Positions 1 through 10,400 of a DNA stretch of 64,000 nt are shown in pieces. The stretch's first letter is position 1. Each line of letters begins with the position of its first letter. This DNA comes from Pseudomonas sp. BGI-2 (lineage in GTDB: Bacteria; Pseudomonadota; Gammaproteobacteria; Pseudomonadales; Pseudomonadaceae), in assembly GCF_004310295.1 (NCBI RefSeq), contig NZ_SISB01000002.1, forward strand, positions 186,001-250,000, in the 5' to 3' direction. The notes under the pieces are model-generated. The model did not search any database and was not told where the DNA came from. It saw nothing but the letters and a program-made list of their open reading frames with translations. The translations under genes were made by a program, and so were the position numbers.

Positions 1-935
1 GCGATGAACGCTTCCACGACCTCAGCGCCAAGTTCGCCGTGCAACTGGATGGCGGCGAACGTCTGGTGATGCTCGAGCATCCCCATGATCTTTGGTTGTC
101 CGCAGCTGAACGAGACGGTACGCGGGTGTTTGCATTCGGTCTGGCGGGTTGCCTTGTCGACGCGCCCGTAGGCGCGGTGTTGCTGGAGCAGGGCCATGCA
201 TTGGTGGTCGCGGTGCTGGAGTTGTTCCTGGAATTGGCACGCCCCGAGCAGACCCGCATGCGGCACCTGCTCGCCGAGTGTTCGCTCGACACGTTTCTCG
301 CACGCCTCGCCGAGCGTGTGCCGTTGATGTCCATCAAGGCTTGGCAGCGCGAGGCAACTCCAGGCGCCCTGCACATCGGCACCCATCCACAGCGTGACGC
401 CGGGCGTGTCTACATCGGTGCTGTGCCTCCGCTGGGCCGCCTGAATCCGGCGATGCTCAGGGGCGCCGCACAACTGGCGCGCGAACAGGGCGACGGCACG
501 TTGCGTTTCACGCCTTGGCAGAGCCTGTTATTGCCCGGTGTCTTTGGCGACGATGCGCCTCACGTTATCCACAGCCTCGAACACCTCGGCCTGCGTTGTT
601 CGACCGATGATGCCCTGGCGCACCTCATCGCCTGCACCGGCTCGACCGGCTGCGGCAAAGGCCTGGCCGACACCAAGGTCGATGCCCGACAACTGGCGGC
701 GCTGCTGCAACGCCACGGCCAGGCGCTGAACGTACACCTGTCCGGCTGCCAGCGTTCCTGCGCGGCCGCGCACATCGCACCGGTCACTTTGCTGGCGGTT
801 TCTCTCGGTCACTACGACCTCTATTTTCGCGATGCAGCGCAGCCGGGTTTCGGCGCGCTGCACGCACGCAATCTTACTATTGAAGCGGTCGCGGCCTTGC
901 TCGACGCCCGCTCACGGAGCCCCCTTGATGCTTGA
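1..935 (+). CDS. cobG: Precorrin-3B synthase, 3' part (cobG)
   Basis: This is the C-terminal ~310 residues of a nitrite/sulfite-reductase-like enzyme; the start lies before the window and the frame is already open at base 3. CobG uses a 4Fe-4S centre to hydroxylate precorrin-3A at C20 and form the gamma-lactone of precorrin-3B in aerobic cobalamin synthesis. The sequence shows the cluster-binding cysteine pattern: one pair in ACTGSTGCGKG and a second in SGCQRSCAAA about 40 residues later. The order of genes downstream (cobH, cobI, cobJ) confirms the pathway. The stop codon overlaps the start of cobH by 8 bases, so the two are translationally coupled. The family call is strong; only the missing N-terminus cannot be judged. 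Confidence 0.9.
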   Translation, partial: DERFHDLSAKFAVQLDGGERLVMLEHPHDLWLSAAERDGTRVFAFGLAGCLVDAPVGAVLLEQGHALVVAVLELFLELARPEQTRMRHLLAECSLDTFLARLAERVPLMSIKAWQREATPGALHIGTHPQRDAGRVYIGAVPPLGRLNPAMLRGAAQLAREQGDGTLRFTPWQSLLLPGVFGDDAPHVIHSLEHLGLRCSTDDALAHLIACTGSTGCGKGLADTKVDARQLAALLQRHGQALNVHLSGCQRSCAAAHIAPVTLLAVSLGHYDLYFRDAAQPGFGALHARNLTIEAVAALLDARSRSPLDA

Positions 936-1554
936 TTACATCCGCGACGGTCAGGAGATCTATCGCAACTCCTTCGCGATCATTCGTGCCGAGGCCAACC
1001 TCGAGCGAATCCCGGCCGATCTGGAAAAACTCGCGGTGCGGGTGATCCACGCCTGCGGCATGGTCGATGCCATCGACGGGCTGCAATTTTCCGCAGGCGC
1101 GGGCAAGGCCGGGCGTGAGGCGCTGGCCGCCGGCGCGCCGATTCTGTGCGATGCGCGAATGGTCAGCGAAGGCGTGACCCGCACGCGTTTGCCGGCCAAC
1201 AACCAGGTGATCTGCACCCTGCGCGATGAAAGCGTTCCAGAACTCGCACGTGAGTTGGGCAACACCCGTTCCGCCGCCGCGCTGGAACTGTGGCGCCCGC
1301 ATCTGGAAGGCAGCGTGGTGGTGATCGGCAACGCACCGACCGCTCTGTTCTATCTTTTGGAAATGCTCGATGCCGGCGCACCGAAACCGGCGTTGATCCT
1401 CGGCTTCCCGGTCGGCTTCGTCGGCGCCGCCGAATCCAAGGCAGCGCTGGCGGCAGACAGTCGCGGCGTGCCGTTTGTCATCATGCAAGGCCGGCTGGGC
1501 GGTAGCGCCATGGCCGCCGCCGCCGTCAACGCCCTCGCCACGGAGATCGAATGA
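928..1554 (+). CDS. cobH: Precorrin-8X methylmutase (cobH)
   Basis: The 208-residue product has the usual length of CobH/CbiC, which moves the C11 methyl group to C12 to turn precorrin-8X into hydrogenobyrinate. The likely catalytic histidine is H41 in [10 protein letters not shown], and the family motif [10 protein letters not shown] is present near residue 130. The ATG at 928 lies inside the end of cobG; an in-frame ATG further upstream (832) would add residues unrelated to the family, so 928 is chosen. The stop overlaps the start of cobI by 4 bases (ATGA). Confidence 0.93.
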   Translation: MLDYIRDGQEIYRNSFAIIRAEANLERIPADLEKLAVRVIHACGMVDAIDGLQFSAGAGKAGREALAAGAPILCDARMVSEGVTRTRLPANNQVICTLRDESVPELARELGNTRSAAALELWRPHLEGSVVVIGNAPTALFYLLEMLDAGAPKPALILGFPVGFVGAAESKAALAADSRGVPFVIMQGRLGGSAMAAAAVNALATEIE

Positions 1555-2285
1555 TGCAGTCACCTGGACGCTTGATCGGCCTGGGCGTCGGCCCCGGTGA
1601 TCCGGAACTGATTACCGTCAAAGCCCTGCGCCTGCTGCGCGAATCGCCCGTGGTGGCGTACTTCGTCGCCAAGGGAAAAAAGGGCAACGCCTTCGGCATC
1701 ATCGAAGCGCATTTGCAGGACGCGCAAACGCTGTTGCCGCTGGTGTACCCGGTGACCACCGAAGCGCTGCCGTCCCCGCTGTCGTACGAGCAAGTGATCA
1801 GCGATTTCTACGATGCGGCGGGCGAAGAACTCGCCGCGCATCTGGATGCCGGTCGTGACGTGGCCGTGATCTGCGAAGGCGATCCGTTCTTCTATGGTTC
1901 CTACATGTACCTGCACGATCGACTGGCCGAACGCTACGAAGCCGAAGTCGTACCAGGTGTTTGCTCGATGCTCGGCGGCGCTTCGGTACTGGGCGCGCCG
2001 TTGGTGTATCGCAATCAGAGCCTGTCGGTGCTGTCCGGCGTGCTGCCTCACGAGGACCTCAAACGTCGGCTGGCCGATGCCGATGCGGCGGTGATCATGA
2101 AGCTGGGGCGCAATTTTCCCAAGGTCCGTCAGGTGCTCGAAGAACTCGGTCTGGCAGAGCGTGCGCTGTACGTCGAGCGCGCGACCATGGCCAATCAGAA
2201 GATCGTTGCGCTGGATCAGGTCGAGCCGATGTCCTCGCCGTACTTCTCGTTGATCATTGTTCCAGGCGAACGGTGGCAAGGCTGA
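1551..2285 (+). CDS. cobI: Precorrin-2 C20-methyltransferase (cobI)
   Basis: This 244-residue member of the tetrapyrrole (SAM-dependent) methylase family transfers a methyl group to C20 of precorrin-2. The glycine-rich N-terminal motif GVGPGD is at residues 12-17 and the second family signature EGDPFFYGS begins at residue 109; both are standard for CobI/CbiL. The gene starts in the ATGA overlap with cobH, and its TGA shares one base with the ATG of the next gene. The operon context leaves little doubt. Confidence 0.94.
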   Translation: MMQSPGRLIGLGVGPGDPELITVKALRLLRESPVVAYFVAKGKKGNAFGIIEAHLQDAQTLLPLVYPVTTEALPSPLSYEQVISDFYDAAGEELAAHLDAGRDVAVICEGDPFFYGSYMYLHDRLAERYEAEVVPGVCSMLGGASVLGAPLVYRNQSLSVLSGVLPHEDLKRRLADADAAVIMKLGRNFPKVRQVLEELGLAERALYVERATMANQKIVALDQVEPMSSPYFSLIIVPGERWQG

Positions 2286-3985
2286 TGGCCCGTCCAGTTC
2301 CGGCGATTGTCATTCTTGGCAATGGCAGCCTCGCGACCGCGCGCAAGATCCAGCAGGTCTACCCCGGCGCCTTGATCCACGGCCTGGCCGAACGGGTTGA
2401 AGGCGCGGATCGTGTCTATCACGAGTTCGGCGCGACCTTGCGCGAGCTTTATCAGCAAGACACTCCCATTATTGCCTTGTGCGCAGCGGGCATCGTGATC
2501 CGCACGTTGGCGCCGTTGCTGCTGGAGAAGGGCGCGGAGCCACCGGTGCTGGCCGTAGCCGAAGACGGTAGCGCCGTGGTGCCGCTGCTCGGCGGCCTCG
2601 GTGGCGTGAACGTCATGGCGCGGGAGATTGCAGCCAGTCTCGAGGTCGCTGCGGCGATCACCACCAGCGGTGAATTGCGCTTCGGCACCTGCCTGCTCAA
2701 TCCACCCAGCGGTTACGCCCTCGGTGATCTGGAACTGGGCAAGCGCTTCGTCTCGGATTTGCTCGCCGGCCAAAGTGTGCGCATCGAAGGCGCCGCGCCG
2801 TGGCTTGCGCAAGCGCAGTTACCGGAAGACCCGCAGGCGCAGTTGTCGATCCACGTCGGCAGTGCCGAACGCACACCGTCGGCCAATGAATTGTTGATCT
2901 ACCCGCGTAGCGTGCTGGTGGCGGTGAACGCCGAAGTGGCGGATTTGCCGAATGCGATTCGCGCAGCGCTGCATCAGGCGAACATCGCTGCGCAGTCGCT
3001 GGCCTGCCTGCTGGCCAGCGATCTGCTCATGGCCAGTCCTGCGTTGCGCGAAGCCGCGCTTGAACTGGGCGTGCCGCTGCGGTTTGCCTCGGTCAGCGGC
3101 GGCGTCAGTGAGCTGGCCCGCACAGTGCCGAACGCTACCGTCCTGTCGGCAGATACCGGCATCGCCATCGCGGTGACCAGTCAGCCGCTGGAGCTTGCAC
3201 AGATCGGTCGCGCGCGCGGTCGTTTGGCCGTGATCGGCCTGGGCCCTGGCGCCGCTGAACTGATGGTGCCGGCGGTCAAGGCAGAACTGGCGCGGGCCAA
3301 TGACGTGCTGGGTTATGAAACCTACGTGCGCATGGCCGGGCCGTTCCGCGATGATCAAGTGCTGCATTGCACTGACAACCGCGAGGAAATGCAGCGCGCT
3401 CGCCACGCCTTTGAACTGGCGGCTCAGGGGCGTTCGGTGGTGGTGGTTTCGTCGGGGGATCCGGGCGTATTCGCCATGGCGGCGGCGGTGCTCGAAGCAT
3501 TGCACGAGTCGAGCGATCCGAGCTGGCACAGCGTTGATCTGGAGATTTTACCGGGCGTCTCTGCGTCCCTGGCAACGGCGGCCCAGGCCGGCGCGCCACT
3601 GGGACATGACTTCTGCGTGATGTCGCTGTCGGACAACCTCAAGCCATGGTCGATCATCGAGAAACGTCTGGATTTGGCGTCTCAAGCCGACCTGGCGCTG
3701 GCGTTCTACAACCCGATCTCGCGTTCGCGACCTTGGCAATTAGGGCGAGCACTAGAGATTGTCGCGCAGCACCGCAATGGCGAAACACCGGTGGTGTTGG
3801 GGCGAGATGTCGGTCGTCCGGGCCAGACCCTGCGCGTTATCACTTTGGGGCAGTTGACCGCGGATCAGGTGGACATGCGCACCATGGTGCTGATCGGCTC
3901 GTCCACTACCTGCACCTTCCCTCGCGCCGAAGGCGGCGAATGGGTGTACACCCCGCGGTGGTACGGTACAAAGCCGCCGTCCTGA
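2285..3985 (+). CDS. cobJ: CbiG/CobE-like + precorrin-3B C17-methyltransferase fusion (cobJ)
   Basis: The 566-residue protein has two parts. Residues 1 to about 300 resemble CbiG/CobE, with ALCAAGIVIRTLAPLL and a glycine-rich GGLGGVNVMAREIA stretch near residue 105. From about residue 314 a complete tetrapyrrole methylase follows, with VIGLGPGAAEL, then SSGDPGVFAMA and LEILPGVSA, which matches CobJ, the ring-contracting C17-methyltransferase. A separate CobJ is about 250 residues, so this is a fusion, a form known in pseudomonads. The ATG at 2285 shares a base with the cobI stop; the open frame extends upstream inside cobI but that part is not homologous. In the aerobic pathway the role of the CbiG-like half is unclear, perhaps like CobE. 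A terminator follows at 4061. Confidence 0.9.
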   Translation: MARPVPAIVILGNGSLATARKIQQVYPGALIHGLAERVEGADRVYHEFGATLRELYQQDTPIIALCAAGIVIRTLAPLLLEKGAEPPVLAVAEDGSAVVPLLGGLGGVNVMAREIAASLEVAAAITTSGELRFGTCLLNPPSGYALGDLELGKRFVSDLLAGQSVRIEGAAPWLAQAQLPEDPQAQLSIHVGSAERTPSANELLIYPRSVLVAVNAEVADLPNAIRAALHQANIAAQSLACLLASDLLMASPALREAALELGVPLRFASVSGGVSELARTVPNATVLSADTGIAIAVTSQPLELAQIGRARGRLAVIGLGPGAAELMVPAVKAELARANDVLGYETYVRMAGPFRDDQVLHCTDNREEMQRARHAFELAAQGRSVVVVSSGDPGVFAMAAAVLEALHESSDPSWHSVDLEILPGVSASLATAAQAGAPLGHDFCVMSLSDNLKPWSIIEKRLDLASQADLALAFYNPISRSRPWQLGRALEIVAQHRNGETPVVLGRDVGRPGQTLRVITLGQLTADQVDMRTMVLIGSSTTCTFPRAEGGEWVYTPRWYGTKPPS

Positions 3986-4060
3986 TGACTATGCGGTCTA
4001 ACGATCGAGTGTTTTACAGGTGGAGAACCTGAACTGCATTCAAGTCGTGTCGTTACAGAA

Positions 4061-4092
4061 GGTCGTGGACTCTCTAGTTCACGGCCTTTTTT
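4061..4092 (+). terminator. Rho-independent terminator of the cob operon
   Basis: A 10-bp stem (GGTCGTGGAC at 4061-4070 with GTTCACGGCC at 4077-4086, G-T wobbles included) closes a 6-base loop and is followed directly by six T residues. It lies 75 bases after the cobJ stop and separates the cobalamin operon from the toxin genes. Confidence 0.85.
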
Positions 4093-4404
4093 ATAGGTCG
4101 TTTTTTAACGATTTATAGGTACAGCATCGTCGGGATGCTGTAGTTGAATGTTATTTGATGTTTCATATGACATTATTTGAAGTTTGTTGAGTTTGAATGG
4201 CTGTCTCTTTTGCAATAGCTTGCTCTCAAGTTGTGCGCGTTGCGTGGTATTTAGAATGTTGACCAGTGGCTCGTCTTCACGGTGATGAGTCATAAGCCAG
4301 CTGAGGTTCTATTTGATTACGGCGCTTGCCAATGTTGAATGCGCGAGCGAGTTCGCGTGCTTGAATGGCAGTTCTGCCAATACTGGAGCAAGGATGTGAA
4401 TGTA
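4093..4404 (+). other. AT-rich leader before the first giant toxin gene
   Basis: These ~310 bases hold no convincing gene. They are clearly richer in A and T than the flanking coding DNA. A perfect hairpin, TACAGCATC (4120-4128) with GATGCTGTA (4134-4142), sits just after the cob terminator. The promoter of the toxin gene should be here, but I see no clear -35/-10 pair with normal spacing. A 62-codon minus-strand frame (4105-4293) has no ribosome binding site and is not called. Confidence 0.5.
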
Positions 4405-7400
4405 ATGAATGGGACAAGCGCTGCGCATGGTCATGGTTTCCCCTCGGTCGCAGAGTTTTCGAAAATTAAAGGCGGCTTCAGCGAGTTTTTTGAGAGCGCA
4501 GAGTATGAAGCGTTAGAGAGGTATTATCAGGCCGCCGTTGAAATTAATGATCCCAATGAAAAGCTGATGCCGGTTAAGTTGTTCCAAAGCACATTTGAAT
4601 CGTTGCTTCGTCAAAAGTCGAAACCTTTGCCTTTGCTCGAACAGGCATATGCCGGGCTAACACGATATACATCCAGACTCGCAAATACTGTGGCCATGCT
4701 TTCAACAGTGGCTGATCCCGTGCCCAGGATCATGCACTTTGTATGGGTAGGTGGCAGTGAGGTCGGCGCTATTCAGCGGGACTACATGAATATCTGGCGA
4801 GAAATGCTGGCGGCGCAGAATTACAAATTCAATCTTTGGTACGACAGCGACGCATTATTGGCCTTTGAAATGAATCGGGTGATTCTTGACAGTGCCAGAG
4901 TTCATGCGATGGCGTCAGGAGGGGATCGGGTGACGAGGCCCGCCAATCTGTCGCAAATGATTGAAGATCGTGCGCGGGTGCTGAAGCTGCAGATGGCGGA
5001 TCATCTCAATCAAGCACAATGGGCTGGCCGGGCAGATGAGGCGCGAATTGACCTGATGGTTCAAGCCTATGGCAAGGATCGAGCGATTCTTGAGGCTTTC
5101 CGCCAGCGGTGTCTTGACAGTCATACGTCCATGATCGGGCCTGATCTGCGGTTGCGCGATGTTCGCCATGAATTTGCCGGTCACTTTCTACGGGATGTCT
5201 ATCAGCGTGAGGTCGCCATGCGCGGCAACTTTGCCGCGGCCAGCGATGTTGTCCGTTTACAGGCCGAGTATCTGGAAGGGGGTCGTTACAGTGACATGGA
5301 CTATTTGCCACCCTTGATCGAAAAGCCGGGTGGAGTTGATATCAGTGGATTTGACGAGCAAGCACGAATCGGCGTGCTGCAACTTCTGCTAAATCATAAC
5401 GACGCTTTGATGCCTGGTCGCGATCAACAACGCTATGCTGATAGAACTGGCAGAATTCCCGCCGAGCATAAAGAAGCACTGCTTACGTTCGCCCGCAGCA
5501 AACCTAATATTGGCGAAGTCTTTACTGCCCCGAAGGAAAGTTTGGTGCCGCGGGACGGGTTTCGCATGGGCACTGCATTCGGGTCACCCAGTGCGGGTGA
5601 GATGAACGCTCATTTTCTGGCTCATCCGGGCAGCGGAATGACACAAGCCATCATGCAAATGATTCGGTTGAATTATGACTGCCTGCACGAGGTTGAACGC
5701 CAACTCAGCAAGGAAGGTATAACCCCGGATGATAAAGATCGGTTATATGACGTCATTCTGAGTGTCGTTGATAAAAAACAGGCCGAAGGGAAGTTTCCGG
5801 AATCAATTAACTTCTCTACGAGCAAACTTGTCGAAGCTATTGGCACGTATTACCAGGACGGGATTCGCATAGGCGCTAGAGGCACTATTACCCTGACCGG
5901 GCCTGGCGCCGCTTCGAGCGGGTTGCTTAATTATATGTTGAAGCACCTTGAGCCCGATCATCTGGAGACGGTTCGTACACGGCTGAAATTGACCGAGGGT
6001 TATAACGTCTACACCGAAGAAGAAATGGTTTCTGGCTGGACGGTCAATGGTTCTGAGGACGAGTGGCTGGCAAAAGAAAATGAAAAATGGAAGACAGGCA
6101 AACTCAAATCTCGTTACATCGGCAATGTGACGGAGTTGCTGAAAGAGCAAACGCTCACCTTCAAACAAGGCTGGCCGGTCATTGAGGGCAAACAGGTATT
6201 GTTGACGTCGGTTCTGCAACAATTGCTCGATGATTTGGGCGCGCCGTTCATCCGTGCGATGAATGACAAATTGAGTGGCGACATCCCCGTCGGTAGACGT
6301 ATCGCCCTCAGCTTCGAACAGCGTCAGATGATCCTGGCGCAGCCCGCCCTTGAGCTGCCGCCATCGGTAGGCGCCGAGCTGTTCGGTAATCTGAATGAAG
6401 CGCTGACACGGATCGCCGGCAACAAGTTGCCTGTTGAGCAATTGAGCCCCCTGCACCGCTTGGTGTTCGGTGGACTGTTTGGCGCGACAACTCTGGACAT
6501 CGAGGGCTTCGCTGATGCCTGGGAGGCAACCCGTTCCCTCGCCGGCAACACCCAGGATCGTGGACTCGGTGCGCGCTACGAACAGATTGAGCAGACCCTT
6601 CGTGAGCAGAACAGCGCGGCATTTGAGGCTGGCTTCAATACACCCGTGCCTGACACGCGAACCACGGAAAAGTCTGCGGTGCTCAAAGGTCTGGCCTTCG
6701 CTGAACCATTGAGCATACGTCAATGGGGTGAGCACATTGCCGGGATCCAGCTCCAGGCCCAATACGAGCTGCGTCACGTTATTTTCGAGCGCAGTGCCAC
6801 GGTGCTGGAAACCTTCATTGCACAGGGCGCTTCCAGCGGGAGGTTAATGCCTCAGGGATTGCTGATCAGGGGTGAAGGCGATCCCGGAAGGCGTTGTTAT
6901 CCACTGGTGTTGGCCATGGCAGCGGCCCTCGAAAAGGGCACCTCTGCCGTGGACGCTTTGAGCGGCAGACTGGCCAATGCCAACCTCTCGCCCGACGCCA
7001 ATGAAACCCATGCATTTCTCACAACCCTCGATGAGCTGCGCACGGTACCGATGGCGCGCTCCGGCACTTTGTTGGGTGCGTCCCGGCTGGACCAGATCCT
7101 GCAAACACTGGAAGCCAGGACTTCCACCAGCACACTGATGCTTAACACCGAAAGCCATTCCCTGCTGGTCGCAAAAGTGGTTGATGGGGCGTCGATGGGC
7201 TACCGCTTTTATGATCCGAACTTCGGTGTCTTCGGGTTTGAACAGGTTCAGAACCTGCGACTGGGTCTAGAGCAGTTTCTTGGCAATCCCGAGCTCGCCA
7301 GACTGTATGACATCGGTCAACTGAAGGACGCTGCTTTCAACGTCGTTGACCTCAATGGCCCGCTCATTGCCGATCAGCGGCTACCGTCGCGCAATAATGT

Positions 7401-10400
7401 GTCGGGCTTGCTGAGCCATGACCCGATCAGTGCCGGTGTGACCGTGACGCCATGGGAACATCAAGCCGCATTGAGGGCCCGTTCGTTGTCGGAAAATGCC
7501 CGATTGGGGCGCGGTTTGAACGAGCTGGATACCCGCCACTGGGCGCAGCAAATTCAGCAGAGCACTGATCGTCTTCGCACGGAAAGCAACCTTGGGAAAG
7601 AATACGTTCCGGTGTTCGACAGCGTCCGAGAGGTGCCAGGCGGTCGATATGATATCAGCCTGGTCAATATCAAGGACCCTGCGCGCACGGTCCGGGTCTC
7701 CAGCGCTGATGGCGTTTTGTCGCGAATCCGTTCCTATCTGACAGAAACCTTCCAGACCCTTTCAGTAAAGCCGTCCGTTCCGGGCAAGGTTGACCCGACT
7801 GACGTCAGTGCCGTGCATACCTTGAATGCGGCCTTTACAGTTCAGGCGTTGCTGTTGGCGCTCAAAACCCATGAGCAGGTCGGCGACATCAATGAAGACC
7901 GGAGCCTGACGACTGCCGTGCGAATGCATGGCTACCTCAGTTACGCGCAACTGGTCCACGGTAATTTGCTCGACGTCGTAGAGCTGGTCAAATTGTTCCA
8001 GGTGGCGTTGAGCGATGCACAGCTGGTGGCCCGGACCACCTCCTCGGTGGTGGTCAACGCGCTGGGACACATTGCCAGAGATGGTCTGGCCACCGTGTTG
8101 CAACTCGCCACGGTGGGCTTCGATATCTATCTGCTGGCCAATGCCAGGGACGATCTGCAACGGGCTCAATACGCTACCCAACTGGCGTTCGATTCGCTAG
8201 GGCTGGGGCTTTCGGTGGCCGGGGTGGGCGCCGGACTTGCCGGTGCGACTACGACGGCTGCATTTCTTGGTGGCGCCGGAGTGATTCTGGGCGGATTGGC
8301 CATTGGCGTGGGCGCGCTGGTAGAAGGGTTCAACGGTACGTTGGAGCGAGGGCGGCGGGTAGGTCAGTACCTGAACCGCGTCGACAAAGCCTATCGCACG
8401 GGGGGGCACTCGGTCAGGGAGGGTGTGTTTTATCCGAATCCATACGCAGACATTCGCGAGATCGATTTGCGCAGGAAGCGAATGACCTTCGATAGCCAGG
8501 AGATTTTGTCGGCCACCACCACCACGTTGCATGTGCCGGATCAGAACCCTGATCGTTCAAATGCCATTAATATCCGGACAAGTCTCGGGTTGCCGGAGCA
8601 TGCCACGGTCACCGATCCGTCGACCTTTCAAACCATCGTCCTGCCCTGCGTAGCCAAGACCTGGTTCGGCTTTGATTACTCGGCGCTGCCGTTATCGACC
8701 ACGCGATCCGAGCATTTTGAAACCGCCCTGAAACTGGAACACGACGCAGCAGGCAATCGTCAGTTCTGGTTTACCTTTTACAAATTTCCCTCCGAATACA
8801 TTTTGCATAACTTGTATCCGGTGGAGGTCGACACAACGATCAGGGTCTTGCTCGATGAGGCGCCACGTTCGTTGCTGGTACCCGAACTGCCCAAAACATT
8901 GCACGGAAAGTTGTCTTACAGTATTGAAGGAGAGGGTGGCTATTGTGCGTTGACACTTGACCCGGGCGTGCAATCGGTGACTCTGTCCCAGGTTCAAAAA
9001 TCTCGTCCCATGGCCTGGACCTTGCGCGCGCTCTGGTTAAACGAAGCAGATGTCGTTGTTGATGAGGGGCAGCTGAAGCTGGGGGCTATAAACGTCCAGG
9101 TTACGGATACGCCTGAATTGGTTATCCAGACCTCGCATCATTCATATCGGGTTGACTGGACGGATCGGAAGTTGTTGATCGAACGGCTGGAGACTGATCT
9201 GACTGTCGATATCGCGACTGTCCAGGTCCGAGTCAGGGAGTTGGCCCGCACCCATCGTCTGGCCAGCCCGTTCACAGCGGTAGAGAATTTCCCGGTTCCG
9301 TTCGCAGACCCACAAGAACCACAACTCACAACGGCTTTTTATGAGCAGGCCCGTGATCGCTTTATCTACTCTCGAGACCTGCCATCGGCGCTGGCGGATC
9401 AAGTCAGCCTGGGCGAGGTGATAGGAGGACAGGCGTATTTCTTTTGTCCCCGCGAAGCGCTTGTCTGGCGTTCTGATGTGGTCACGGGGCAGGTCAATCG
9501 ATTCTATCGTCTGATGGATCCGGTGCCCGGCTCGAACATTTCGGTGTTTCAAGATCTAGGGCACGGGGTCATTCGCATCGTTCAGCAGGTGACACAGCGC
9601 ACAGGGCGTGAAGCCGAGGTGATCTACCTGTTAGGTGAGGAGGACGTCAAGTTGATGGCAATCGCCGGCCATCTGACCGAGCGTCAGCAAAGCCTGTTGC
9701 TCAAGAAGGAGATGAAAGGGTGGTCAAACTTCTTTTGGGATTACGAGTTATTGGTCACGGATTCGAAACTTTGGCCTTTGACCCAAGTGAAGGTCGTGGA
9801 CTACAAGCCGGCGGAGTTTGTCTCGATCACCCCGTTGTTTGAGGGTAAAAAGGATCCGGTCAGTACTTGGGTGCGTGGTGCAGATGGCCTTTTGATCGGG
9901 CCCGATGTGCCGCAGACAGAAGGGCCGGGGGGGGCGGTGAGTCCGTCATTGCTGACACCCGCTACACGTGCGGGTGATGTCTTCCTGTTTTTCGACAAGC
10001 GCAATCGTACCCTTTATCGCCGGAAGATCGACCCGGCCACTACCGCCGTGAATGTGCGGGCCGAGATTATCGAACCCTACAATGTGATAGAGGTCGTGCC
10101 CAATGAGCGTCGCTATCTCGCGTTGACCCTCGAGGGGTTTTATTTCGATATCGATGACCAAGGGCAATCGCAGTTGGCTGCGATAACCGCAGACTGGCTG
10201 AATGAGGCCAAGGGGCCAATAGACTTTGATTTTGAATGGTGGACAGCGGTTGAAGCCGTTGCCAACGACCATCTAGCGTCGAGCGTTGCCATTCTTGGTT
10301 TAGAGAACAGTACAAGGGATAGAAAGTTGCGCGCCTGGTATACCGGCCGTCAGTGGTTGATTGCAGATTTTGGGCCAGCATCGGTAGTGCGGTTAGTGGC

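Noticed and set aside
4105..4293. 62-codon minus-strand frame before the first toxin
   Set aside because: No ribosome binding site, AT-rich sequence, contains the 9-bp hairpin, and no similarity to anything I know.
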